Source: Alkalicoccus halolimnae
GTDB taxonomy: Bacteria > Bacillota > Bacilli > Bacillales > Salisediminibacteriaceae
Direction of reading: 5' to 3'
NCBI RefSeq assembly: GCF_008014775.2
Contig: NZ_CP144914.1
Location: 248,001-312,000, forward strand
DNA length: 64,000 nucleotides
Part shown: positions 34,749 to 43,509 of the stretch, piece after piece
Layout: the number at the start of each line of letters is the position of its first letter
Numbering within the stretch: the first letter of the stretch is position 1
Notes under the pieces: model-generated
Seen by the model: the letters and a program-made list of their open reading frames with translations, nothing else
Database searches by the model: none
What the model was told of the DNA's origin: nothing
Position numbers and translations under genes: made by a program

Positions 34749-36140
34749 CTATTCTTTTTCTTCTTCCTCTTCTTTCTTTTCCTCGTCCTTTTTCTCCTGT
34801 TCTTCTTTCCGTTTTTCTTTTCTTTTTCTTTCTGCTTCCTCCTCTTCATTTTTCAACTGTGCCTGGCGGGCCCGCTGACGATAGCCGTAAGTTCCCTTGA
34901 GCACTGTTTCTTCATCTTCGAGACCGGCCCCGATTGCCCCGATGACGGTGGCGATCGATGTTACGAGCCAGGCAAGGTAGAAGTAAAAAGCAATATCCGC
35001 AGGCCGGCCGATGCCGTTATGGGATTCGAGCAGGTCAGGCGGTATAAACATAAACACCGCAGCTAAAAAGCAGAGGAGAAGTGCTGCGTAATATATAATG
35101 ACTCCAATGCCTATCGTTCCGAGCGTGGACGCGTTATGAAGCCTGGTGAGGTGTTTTTCCTTCTGTTTATCAGGATTTCTCTCCCACAAACCGTGTGTAA
35201 TAATCATCCATCCTGTCATCGCTGTCAGAGCAATGACCATCAGTACGAGTGCGCGGATTTCATCGTAGGAGTCAGCCAGCATCCAGACTGTCGGGAAAAT
35301 CAGCGCGTAGGCTCCGGTAGCAAAAGCGACGGCGATAACACTTTTGAAGGTCGTAACTACTCTCCACGGGTGGTTGGCACGAACCATTCCGGTCGTAACA
35401 CGTGAATAACCGTTCAGGCGTGGACGAGCCACATAACGGACTTCCGAGTCGTCTTTCTCATCTTCGGATACAACCCGGTATATAGGAGCAAGATACTTAA
35501 GCCAGCCTCTTTTGATAAGCTCCCTGGAGCCGATCTTATGAAGGTTTGTCCCCTTTATCGGTTCGAGGTCGGATATCTTTTTGTCTTCCCGATTCCGTGC
35601 TTCTTCGGAACTGCCGTGGTGCATTTCGCTCACCAGCTGCAGTGTGGATTCCCGGACACGTCTTAACAGCGGTGCAGCGCCGAGCGACGGCAGGGAAATT
35701 TGAGCCATTTTTGAGTTTTCGTCCACTTCCGCAACAAGGAAATGCCCTTTCTTAAACAGCGGCAGGTCAGTAATGGAAATCGTATAATCCCACTCGTGCT
35801 CGTCCGTGATCTCTTTCGCCCGGTTCAGAATTTGGGTAGCGTCTTCGACTACGCCGACAAAGGTATCAACTTGAATTTCCACATTCCAGGAGTAGTTGTC
35901 ATCCACGTAATAAGACAGCAGATCACTAAGCTCGGAAGCGAGCCTGTTGGATAAGTCTGAAGCGGCTTCCGGAGCTGGTATAATACCTACTGTAAGCTCG
36001 GGGAGGTCAGAACCTTCCGTGTGACTGTCAGGCATTGATTCTTCTTCTTCTGTTTCCTGGTCCTGTTCACTTTTTTCTTCGTCTGTGTCTACATCGGTTT
36101 CTGTACGTTTCTCTTTGTCTTCTTTACCATCTTTTAGCAA
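34749..36140 (-). CDS. Membrane protein of unknown function with charged termini
   Basis: A 463-residue protein. Residues 1-45 are almost all charged; 46-200 are a soluble domain (LTVGIIPAPEAASDLSNRLA, DYTISITDLPLFKKG, RVRESTLQLVSEMHHGSSEE); 265-405 hold about four to five transmembrane helices (SVIAVAFATGAYALIFPTVW, IIYYAALLLCFLAAVFMFIP); the C-terminus is a Lys/Glu-rich helix. Similar proteins are common in bacilli and are sometimes labelled 5,10-methylene-tetrahydrofolate dehydrogenase, for which I see no support. The start is TTG 36140, 10 nt after AAGGAGGG. Confidence 0.85.
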   Translation of the reverse strand: MLKDGKEDKEKRTETDVDTDEEKSEQDQETEEEESMPDSHTEGSDLPELTVGIIPAPEAASDLSNRLASELSDLLSYYVDDNYSWNVEIQVDTFVGVVEDATQILNRAKEITDEHEWDYTISITDLPLFKKGHFLVAEVDENSKMAQISLPSLGAAPLLRRVRESTLQLVSEMHHGSSEEARNREDKKISDLEPIKGTNLHKIGSRELIKRGWLKYLAPIYRVVSEDEKDDSEVRYVARPRLNGYSRVTTGMVRANHPWRVVTTFKSVIAVAFATGAYALIFPTVWMLADSYDEIRALVLMVIALTAMTGWMIITHGLWERNPDKQKEKHLTRLHNASTLGTIGIGVIIYYAALLLCFLAAVFMFIPPDLLESHNGIGRPADIAFYFYLAWLVTSIATVIGAIGAGLEDEETVLKGTYGYRQRARQAQLKNEEEEAERKRKEKRKEEQEKKDEEKKEEEEEKE

Positions 36141-36278
36141 GAGATCAGCCCTCCTTTTAAAAATATATATCTTTTATAAAAAATAATATAAGGCAAAAAC
36201 GTTCTCAACGAAAGTAATGTCATAAAGTACCACATATTCAGCTTCTTTACCCGAAAGCAGGAACAGACAATCCCTTTT

Positions 36279-37469
36279 TTATTCTATATTGATATCTTTT
36301 GTTGAAATCGACCGTTTTAACAGCCAGATACAGACTGGCGTGATAAACGTCAGCAGTCCAAGTACAGTAAAAGCCGCGCCCCAGTGGTAGAAATCAAGCA
36401 GAACACCGAACAGCACAGGAGAAAAGATGGTAGCGCTGAAGCCCATCACAGACTGAATGCCGAGAGAGGTACCAACAACGTCTTCATCTGCAATCTCGGT
36501 AAGAGAGGTATTATAAATCGGTGAATCGGCGATGATAGCAAACCCATAAATGAAAACAACAGGTAATAGCAGCCAAAGCGGCGCTGCCACGAGCCAGCCG
36601 ATCACAAGGGAGCAGGCGATGCTGATCCAGATAAAAACATTTATTATTTTCAGCCTGCCGAATTTATCGGAAAGTTTACCTCCGGCGAAAGTAGCTAACC
36701 CGCCGACCATAATTACGACAGAGGCTGTCAGGTTTCCGAGTCCTATGGAATTATCTACGCCGCTGGATGCAAAGTAATAAACCATGAATGGACCAATCCA
36801 CGCCCACATAGCGTAAAGCTCCCAGCAGTGGCCGGTGTAGCTGATGTTGACGAGCAGGTTTTTCTTTGTGAGCACTCTTTTTAAAAGAGCAAAACTTAAA
36901 CGATTCCCCTGTATCTGAAAGTCGGCGGGAATATGGGAAAAATAAATCATCCCTGCGGCAATCAGGGCAGAGGAAGACGTAATAAAAATAACTCCCTGCC
37001 AGCCGACAAGGTTTATCAGCAGACCGGAAACGAGCAGGGAAAATCCGGAACCGACTACAAGGGAGCCGACATAAATCCCCATTGCCGCTCCTCTTTCCCT
37101 GGGAGCAGCAATTTGTGCAACGATTTTCATCCCCGGTACATAAATGCCGGCAATGCCTACCCCGGAAAGAAACCGCAGGAGCAGCGCAGACGTAAAGCCT
37201 TCAGCAAAAAAGACAAATAAAATGCCGGAAACACCTGCGAGAGCTGCCCCGTACATAAAGGAATATTTCGGATTATATTTGTCGCTTAAAAAGCTGTAGA
37301 AAAAAACAGCTGCTACGTAGCCGATATGAAAAAAAGAAACGATAATGCCGGACTGGGTTGGAGAGAGCCCCCACTCTGTTTCTACTATTGGCATGACAGC
37401 TGAAAAATTAAACCACACCTGCATCGCCAGAAACTGGGCAATGGCTAATATCCAGAGAAGTCGGTTCAA
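36279..37469 (-). CDS. Major facilitator superfamily transporter
   Basis: A 396-residue, 12-helix MFS transporter. The loop 2-3 motif is present (FYSFLSDKYNPKYSFMYGAA) and a related one in the second half (GGKLSDKFGRLKIINV). An N-terminal WFNFSAVMPIVETEWGLSP is typical of nitrate/cyanate-like or drug-like MFS members, but the substrate cannot be fixed. The TTG start at 37469 has AAGGGGGC upstream. The gene stands alone. Confidence 0.9.
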   Translation of the reverse strand: MNRLLWILAIAQFLAMQVWFNFSAVMPIVETEWGLSPTQSGIIVSFFHIGYVAAVFFYSFLSDKYNPKYSFMYGAALAGVSGILFVFFAEGFTSALLLRFLSGVGIAGIYVPGMKIVAQIAAPRERGAAMGIYVGSLVVGSGFSLLVSGLLINLVGWQGVIFITSSSALIAAGMIYFSHIPADFQIQGNRLSFALLKRVLTKKNLLVNISYTGHCWELYAMWAWIGPFMVYYFASSGVDNSIGLGNLTASVVIMVGGLATFAGGKLSDKFGRLKIINVFIWISIACSLVIGWLVAAPLWLLLPVVFIYGFAIIADSPIYNTSLTEIADEDVVGTSLGIQSVMGFSATIFSPVLFGVLLDFYHWGAAFTVLGLLTFITPVCIWLLKRSISTKDINIE

Positions 37470-37708
37470 AGCAGGACAGCCCCCTTAAAAAGTGACAAAG
37501 TTAATTGGAAATGAAGAATTCTTCTGCTTATAAGTATACACGTTAAGCAGAAAGGATTCAGACCTGTTTTTCAGGTGACGCCCCTCTGAAGATGAAAAGC
37601 GGGAAAAGCATAGAAAAAACTTCGTTCAGGATTTATTACCGCCTTTCTAAAGAAAATAATGGTATAGGAAGGGGCAGCAGGAAAAAGGAAGGCCGAGGCG
37701 AATTATAT

Positions 37709-38008
37709 AGTTATATAAATTGAACTTAATATTTATATAGATAGAAGGTATGGTGACGAAAGCGGTTTTCCCTATTGAAAGAATGATGTTATCTTTTTGA
37801 ACGGCAGAGCGTCTTTGCCGGAAGAACTGAAAAGGAGGACAGGCCGATGCAGAGCCCATGGGGCCACTCCGAGGCGATGGAGGACGAGCCCCACTCCGCC
37901 CGACGGAAGGGAGGACGGAATTAGCTGAGGCCGGCCCTGCGCCCCCATGGAAACGAAAGCGGCTGGTTACAGAAACGGAACCTAATTATTAAGTTCAACA
38001 TATATAGT
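37709..38008 (+). repeat. Dispersed repeat with terminal inverted repeats, family 3, copy F
   Basis: The ends AGTTATATAAATTGAACTTA and TAAGTTCAACATATATAGT are imperfect terminal inverted repeats. The interior holds ATGGGGCCACTCCGAGGCGA, the stem-loop CCG/CGG, GGAATTAGCTGAGGCCGG and CCATGGAAACGAAAGCGG, the family-1 core. Length 300 bp; no coding capacity. Confidence 0.85.
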
Positions 38009-38055
38009 AAAAGAAAGTCTAAATTCCATAACTATAGAAGAGGAGGGGATGAACG

Positions 38056-38307
38056 ATGAAGTATCGAACACTCTCGGGGAAGTGGGCACTTATGCTCACT
38101 CTTGTATTTATAGGGCTGATCTCCGTGAAACTATTTCTGACTCTGCCCCTTCCAACCCCTATCGTTGCAGTTCTCGGACTTGTTGGCTTTGCACTTGGAA
38201 TCACCGCACTGGTTAAACACGACCGAAGTTTAAGTGTCCTCTTTTCGATCGCTGTAGGATTGATTATTGTAACATGGATCATCGGAAGAATGATGTTTCT
38301 TTATTAA
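38056..38307 (+). CDS. Small membrane protein, 83 residues
   Basis: A hydrophobic protein with probably three transmembrane segments (WALMLTLVFIGLISVKLFLT, IVAVLGLVGFALGITAL, VLFSIAVGLIIVTWIIG). RBS AGGAGGGG lies before ATG 38056. I do not recognise the family. It sits between two dispersed repeats. Confidence 0.75.
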   Translation: MKYRTLSGKWALMLTLVFIGLISVKLFLTLPLPTPIVAVLGLVGFALGITALVKHDRSLSVLFSIAVGLIIVTWIIGRMMFLY

Positions 38308-38347
38308 GTTATGGTGAACTGCTGGAGCAAATTCTAACTATATAGTT

Positions 38348-38625
38348 GGCTCTGTTAAAGCTCTGTGTTGTTTTTGGATTGCATGCGGCTCCTCCGCCTG
38401 CCGCGGAGAAAGCCTTCAGCTCTCCCTCCCTTGCGTCCGGGAGGATCTTCAAGCTTTCTTTTCCAGCAGGCGTCTTGCCCTGGTCCTGGTTTTTGCATTG
38501 TTATATTCTTGATTCAACCAGCGGGCTTTCTGTATGGGAAAATCAAAACGAAGCGAAAACCGCCCGTGGAAGATGGAAACGAAAGCGCTCGTCCATCACT
38601 TAACTACTTTATTTTCAAGGCAGCC
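38348..38625 (+). repeat. Dispersed repeat, family 1, complete single copy M
   Basis: A 278-bp copy with both ends clear: GGCTCTGTTAAAGCTCTGTG at the left and TACTTTATTTTCAAGGCAGCC less its first base at the right. Read inwards the two ends are only loosely inverted (GGCTCTGTTAAAG against GGCTGCCTTGAAA). It serves as the reference for copies A, B and C. Confidence 0.85.
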
Positions 38626-38660
38626 TAAAAAAATAGGCACTTTAAAAAGGAGGATGACGA

Positions 38661-39191
38661 ATGAATGAACTCATCGAAGTACTGAAAGAACGCTTTGAGA
38701 AAAACAGCCACCGTCACCCGGAAGTGATCTGGTCTGATGTCCAGAAGCGGCTGGAGGCGGATTTGGAAAAAGGAAGAAGCCTGCAGGAAATGGAAAAGAC
38801 CGGCGGAGAGCCGGACGTACTCGGTGCTGCTTCAGAAACGGGAGAATACCTTTTCTGTGATTTTTCCGCTGAGAGCCCCAAAGGCCGCCGGAGTGTCTGC
38901 TACGACCGGGAGGCACGCGAATCACGTAAAAAATTTGCGCCTGAAACGAGTGCGGTGGAGATAGCAGAAAACATGGGGATCGTGCTGTTAACAGAGGAGC
39001 AGTACCGGAAGCTGCAGGGAGCAGAAAAAGTGGATCAAAAAACGTCGAGCTGGATCCTTACGCCTGGGTCGATCCGGGAACGGGGAGGCGCTCTGTTCTG
39101 CGACCGCCGCTACGACCAGGTTTTTGTTTATCACAATGGAGCCGAATCCTATTACAGCACAAGAGGATTCCGCGGCTGTCTGTCCGTGTGA
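38661..39191 (+). CDS. DUF4256-family protein
   Basis: A 176-residue protein that matches DUF4256 along its length: LKERFEKNSHRHPEVIWSDV, EMEKTGGEPDVLG, DFSAESPKGRRSVCYDREAR and the end GGALFCDRRYDQVFVYHNGA with ESYYSTRGFRG. The function of the family is unknown. AGGAGGATGACGA precedes ATG 38661. Confidence 0.92.
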   Translation: MNELIEVLKERFEKNSHRHPEVIWSDVQKRLEADLEKGRSLQEMEKTGGEPDVLGAASETGEYLFCDFSAESPKGRRSVCYDREARESRKKFAPETSAVEIAENMGIVLLTEEQYRKLQGAEKVDQKTSSWILTPGSIRERGGALFCDRRYDQVFVYHNGAESYYSTRGFRGCLSV

Positions 39192-39386
39192 TTCTATGGA
39201 CGTCGTTTTTACTGATTTAAGATATAGGAGCGGGAGCTTTGAGAAGGACATCGGGCGGTAATTCCTGCCGGTGAGTGCGGAAAAGCTGATGTTTTTACAG
39301 AAGAACATAACCATTTTGCAAAGCAGAATTCATCTGCACAAAGAGAAAGCTGTTCCATAAGGGTAGGAGCACGGTTTTGCACGGAC

Positions 39387-39428
39387 AAAAGCCTGTTAGA
39401 CAATTCCCCGTCTAACAGGCTTTTTAAC
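39387..39428. terminator. Bidirectional terminator
   Basis: AAAAGCCTGTTAGAC and GTCTAACAGGCTTTT form a 15-bp stem with 8-nt loop. It probably serves the DUF4256 gene and the gamma-glutamyltransferase gene on the other strand. Confidence 0.88.
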
Positions 39429-39517
39429 ATCTTGTCCGGCTCCGCGCGTGCTTTCCAGGCTGTCTCGATAAACCTTTTGAGACAGCCTCCTCTTTCTATT
39501 TGCTGCTGGGTTTCTCC

Positions 39518-42500
39518 CTAATTGTTCCTTCCAAGAGACCGGTGGAAAACAACCGCGGATTCAGCTCTGGAAGCAGACGCTTTCGGCTGGAAAGCTCCCT
39601 GGGGATTTCCCTGTATCAAACCGGCGGCTGCAGCTTTTCCTACTTCCTTTTCCGCCCATGGAGCAATTTCACTGCTGTCAGTGAACGATAATTCACTTCT
39701 CTCCAATGCCTCTCCGGTGCTGATTTCGACGGCACGGACAAGCATAGCCGCCATCTCTTCCCGGGTTATTACTTCAGCTGGCCGGAAAAAAAGACCGTCG
39801 GCGGTTTCGTACCCATTAATAATCCCAGCAGTGGAAGCTGCATCGACATACGCAGCATACCAGCTTCCGTCTGCTACATCTTCAAATTGTGTCGACCCTG
39901 CGGCATGCACTTCCAGATTAAATGCCCGGGTAATGAGCGTCGCGAATTCAGCGCGCGTAACGTCATCATTAGGAGCAAATTCTTCGGCAGAGCGGCCTTC
40001 AATGACTCCGGTTTCCACCATGAGTCCGATTTCTCTTTCCGCCCAGTGACCCTCAATATCAGGGAAAGCGGCAGGGACGTTCGTCAGTTCAAGAGCGCGG
40101 AAGAATACGATCGCAGCCTGTGCTCTGGAAGCAGGAGCTTTCGGTTCAAAGCTTCCGTCTGGATTTCCCTGAATCAGGCCGGCGCCTGCTGCTTTTGCAA
40201 CTTCTTCTTTTGCCCATGGAGCGATATTTTCTTCATCAGTAAACGAAACAGAAGCGGCTTCTAATTCCATCTCCATTTCAACAGCCCGCACGATCATAGC
40301 TGCCATCTCTTCCCGGGTGATTTCTTCTCCAGGACCAAAGAACAAGCCTTCTGCCGTTTCGTAACCGTTGATGATGCCGGAACTGGCAGCTGCGTCAATA
40401 AATGGTGCGTACCAGGCTCCTTCCGCTACATCGTCAAACTCCTGCTCCCCTGCTGCATGATGCTCGAGGTTGAAAGCACGCGTGACTAGCGTCGCAAATT
40501 CCGCCCGTGTCACATCAGCGTTTGGCGCAAATTCGGAGGGGGAGCGGCCTTCGATAATGCCCGATTCCACCATAGCTTCAATCTCTTCCTGTGCCCAGTG
40601 TCCCTGAATATCCGGGAAAGCGGCGGGTGGGCCCATCGGCTCCTCGGACTGGACGACGGCACTGCCTCCGCCGCGTCTCGTTTCTTCAGTGACAGGGCGG
40701 ACGATCCCGTCACCAAGAAATTCAATGCCGGTAGCTGCACCAATTCCCTGGACAGCGTTGCTCGGAGTAAAGCGGTGACCCATTGCTTCCCATTCTTCTT
40801 TCATGGACTCGAATTCCGTATTCCAGTATCGGGCTTCATAATTGGCCCGGCTGTCAAAGTTGTTCCGCTGGCTGACTCTTGGCTCTCTAAAAGCTTCCGG
40901 AAGAGGCATGTCAAAGTCAACGCTGCTTATAATAAGCTGCAGTACTGTCGTTAAAATCGTATCGCTTCCGGGAGCTCCAACGGTCAGCTCAGGATTTCCA
41001 TCTTTCATTAACAGAGTAGGAGACATACTGCTTAATGAGCGCATCCCCGGTCTAGGATAGTTAGGGTGGGAAGGATCTCCCCCGGGGGTTCTGCCGTAAA
41101 GAGCATTGTTCAGTAGAAATCCGTGATTCGGCACAACCATGCCGTTTCCGCCGATAGATACAATAGTTGTCGTATAGCCGGCAACATTCCCATCTTTATC
41201 GGTGACGGATAAATGAATCGTCGATTCATCTGCCTCAAGCGTTTCCTGCTCAGCTTCCTGCTCACGAAGCTGTTCTTCATCAATCATTTGTTCTTCTTCC
41301 TCAATGGAAGTCGTATTTTCCGGTTCTTCCGGAGCAGTAAAAGACTGGATGGAAGCCGGTACGGCCGGTTCATCACTGCCCGCCTCCCATTCATCTATGA
41401 GAATTTCATCAAACGTAATATCCTGACTGCTGGAACCGTCAAAATTAATGGCGCTTAATAGAAATTTTCCCTCTCCGTAGGAAAGCCGGTCGCTGCCGGC
41501 AAGGCTGTGATACCCGGTCCATTCATCCGGTTCGCTGTCAGCATCGCTCCACAAATTAAATTTCAAATCATTTCCGTCCACGACAAAACGAACATTATGT
41601 TTATGAGTGTCAAGTGGATAATCAAAGCGGGCAATCGTTCTAAATGATGAATCTTTGGCACGCAGTAAAGAAGCTTCTTCTGTCTGCGCGTTAATCTCCA
41701 GTCCGTAGCCGTTCTCCGGTATGGAGCTGCCGGAGCGCCAGACGTCACCCTGGAGCCAGAGACGAAGACGCTGGTCACTGCCGGTTTCACTAAGCTGGAA
41801 CGAAGTATTCAGTTCCGGATTTGCAAATGTCTGCATATTCGCAGTCGCCCGTCCATAGGCACTGCCTCTGCCGTCTTTCCGTTCATGAACAGAAAAAACA
41901 CCCGTATTGTTATTTATAGTGAATGAAGCGTCGTCAGGGCTGCTTGACGGCCCTGTATCAAGCCGGTGAAATTTGAACTGGTCCCAGTTTGATCCGTTTT
42001 CGCCGGAAAAGTCATAAGAAAAGCTGTTATCAGAAGACGGAGAATCCGGACTGCGGTTTGGGTTTTCTTCATACGGCCATGGATTGCCAAAAGCAATTTG
42101 ACCGAGTGCCGCCTGGTCAGAATCAATAAGCTGTCTTCGTTCTTCTGCAAATCCTTTGGAAAGCATGCCCGTCATCGGTATATCTGTAAAGGCCGGATCA
42201 CCAATATATTCTCTTCGGTCTGCAACGGCAAGGCGGGTCGCTTCCATGAAATGATGATACCCATCCGTTTTCGAAGAACCGATGTCAAACCCATTCATAA
42301 TTTCCAGCGACTCTCCGACAGTAATGCCGCCGCTTGAAGAAGGTGGGGCGCCATAGACGTCGTAATCCCGGTACGTAGAGTGAGTCGCGCTGTACGTATT
42401 AGTTTCATAACTGCTCAGATCGTTCATCGTGAGCTCGCCTTCAAGCATCCCCTTGTCTGTTTCCCAAAGTGTGCTGACGCTGCGATAGTCGGGGTCAGCT

Positions 42501-43273
42501 GTAAGCGGAGGGTCATTCACTGTGTCAACGATGGCTTCTGCGATATCACCTTCATAAAAAGCAGCGGCTCCTTTTTCGCCGATCATCCGGTAGGTCTCAG
42601 CCAGGTCAGAATTACGGATGATGTCACCGGCTTCTGGTGGATTACCGTTTTCATCTAAGTATATTTCGCTTGTGGACGTGAACAGGGAAAAACGATCCGC
42701 ATTCTGCCGTGCTTCTCTTACAAAGTTGTCATCGACAGTAAATCCGTTTTCCGCAATTGCAACTGCCGGTGCGAGCACTTCCTCCATAGTCATCGTCCCG
42801 TAGTCTTCAAGGGCCGTTTCCCAATTTTTAACCGTGCCCGGTACGGCGAAGGCTGATCCGCTGGAAATGCGCATAGCAGCAGGATAAATCAGACCGCTGT
42901 CCGGATCGGTGTATGTAGTTTCGTTGAACGATCCGGAAGCTGCAGAGCGGCTGTCGATCGCAATCGGCTCGTCTTCGCCTTCCAAATGAATCAGCATCAT
43001 CCCGCCTCCTCCGATGCCTCCGGAAAAGGGACGGGTGACTCCCTGGGCTGCCGCTGTGGCAATGGCAGCGTCTACCGCATTGCCTCCCTGATCTAAAATT
43101 TCCATCCCGGCTCTCGAAGCTTCGGGATCTTCCGAAGCAACAGCTCCGCCATATCCTGTAACCGTGGAATCCTGTTCTTTCACCGGCTGGGCAGAAACTT
43201 CCGCTGGGGAAGCGACAGCAGTTGATAACAGCAGTAATGCGAGGCCTGCCGGACCTGAACGATTTAATATCAT
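39518..43273 (-). CDS. ggt: Surface gamma-glutamyltransferase with inserted jelly-roll-like domain and six SLH repeats
   Basis: A 1251-residue secreted protein. Residues 1-28 are a signal peptide. The large-subunit part of a gamma-glutamyltranspeptidase runs about 40-402 (GMEILDQGGNAVDAAIATAA, PFSGGIGGGGMM, GAPPSSSGGITVGESLEIMN). Residues 405-683 are an extra beta-rich domain (SFSYDFSGENGSNWDQFKFH, GYGLEINAQTEEASLLRAKD) and an acidic linker. The autoprocessing and nucleophile Thr is about 685 in STIHLSVTDKDGNVAGYTTT, followed by the small subunit to about 870 (SSMSPTLLMKDGNPELTVGA). Residues 885-1251 are six SLH repeats, in two nearly identical triplets. It likely hydrolyses gamma-glutamyl compounds or polyglutamate at the cell surface. 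ATG 43273 follows AAAGGAGGA. Confidence 0.92.
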   Translation of the reverse strand: MILNRSGPAGLALLLLSTAVASPAEVSAQPVKEQDSTVTGYGGAVASEDPEASRAGMEILDQGGNAVDAAIATAAAQGVTRPFSGGIGGGGMMLIHLEGEDEPIAIDSRSAASGSFNETTYTDPDSGLIYPAAMRISSGSAFAVPGTVKNWETALEDYGTMTMEEVLAPAVAIAENGFTVDDNFVREARQNADRFSLFTSTSEIYLDENGNPPEAGDIIRNSDLAETYRMIGEKGAAAFYEGDIAEAIVDTVNDPPLTADPDYRSVSTLWETDKGMLEGELTMNDLSSYETNTYSATHSTYRDYDVYGAPPSSSGGITVGESLEIMNGFDIGSSKTDGYHHFMEATRLAVADRREYIGDPAFTDIPMTGMLSKGFAEERRQLIDSDQAALGQIAFGNPWPYEENPNRSPDSPSSDNSFSYDFSGENGSNWDQFKFHRLDTGPSSSPDDASFTINNNTGVFSVHERKDGRGSAYGRATANMQTFANPELNTSFQLSETGSDQRLRLWLQGDVWRSGSSIPENGYGLEINAQTEEASLLRAKDSSFRTIARFDYPLDTHKHNVRFVVDGNDLKFNLWSDADSEPDEWTGYHSLAGSDRLSYGEGKFLLSAINFDGSSSQDITFDEILIDEWEAGSDEPAVPASIQSFTAPEEPENTTSIEEEEQMIDEEQLREQEAEQETLEADESTIHLSVTDKDGNVAGYTTTIVSIGGNGMVVPNHGFLLNNALYGRTPGGDPSHPNYPRPGMRSLSSMSPTLLMKDGNPELTVGAPGSDTILTTVLQLIISSVDFDMPLPEAFREPRVSQRNNFDSRANYEARYWNTEFESMKEEWEAMGHRFTPSNAVQGIGAATGIEFLGDGIVRPVTEETRRGGGSAVVQSEEPMGPPAAFPDIQGHWAQEEIEAMVESGIIEGRSPSEFAPNADVTRAEFATLVTRAFNLEHHAAGEQEFDDVAEGAWYAPFIDAAASSGIINGYETAEGLFFGPGEEITREEMAAMIVRAVEMEMELEAASVSFTDEENIAPWAKEEVAKAAGAGLIQGNPDGSFEPKAPASRAQAAIVFFRALELTNVPAAFPDIEGHWAEREIGLMVETGVIEGRSAEEFAPNDDVTRAEFATLITRAFNLEVHAAGSTQFEDVADGSWYAAYVDAASTAGIINGYETADGLFFRPAEVITREEMAAMLVRAVEISTGEALERSELSFTDSSEIAPWAEKEVGKAAAAGLIQGNPQGAFQPKASASRAESAVVFHRSLGRNN

Positions 43274-43460
43274 ATGTATCCTCCTTTGGATTACAGAATC
43301 TTCCTTCAGTGTAGCAGTAGAGAACAGGAAGTAAATAAGGCTATCCTATTCGTTTGACCGCACTGGAAAAGGAGGCGGAGTTTCACCATGGGAGAACGTT
43401 TTAAAGGCTTAGTTACAGGATTTTGAAAGTGATTTATCACCTTGAAACTGGAGGAAATTA

Positions 43461-43487
43461 GAAACTTTCGACCGGGACATTCGTATA
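43461..43487 (+). promoter_or_regulatory. Sigma-W-like ECF promoter before the DUF2207 gene
   Basis: GAAAC, 16 nt, CGTATA. It matches the sigma-W type consensus TGAAAC-N16-CGTATA with only the first T missing, 22 bp before the start codon. No sigma-W gene is in this window, and the local ECF sigma may have other preferences. Confidence 0.6.
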
Positions 43488-43509
43488 GGTTACAAAGGAG
43501 GGGAAACGT

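Noticed and set aside
38346..38628. Two overlapping 85-87 codon frames
   Set aside because: They lie within repeat copy M and read the repeat itself.
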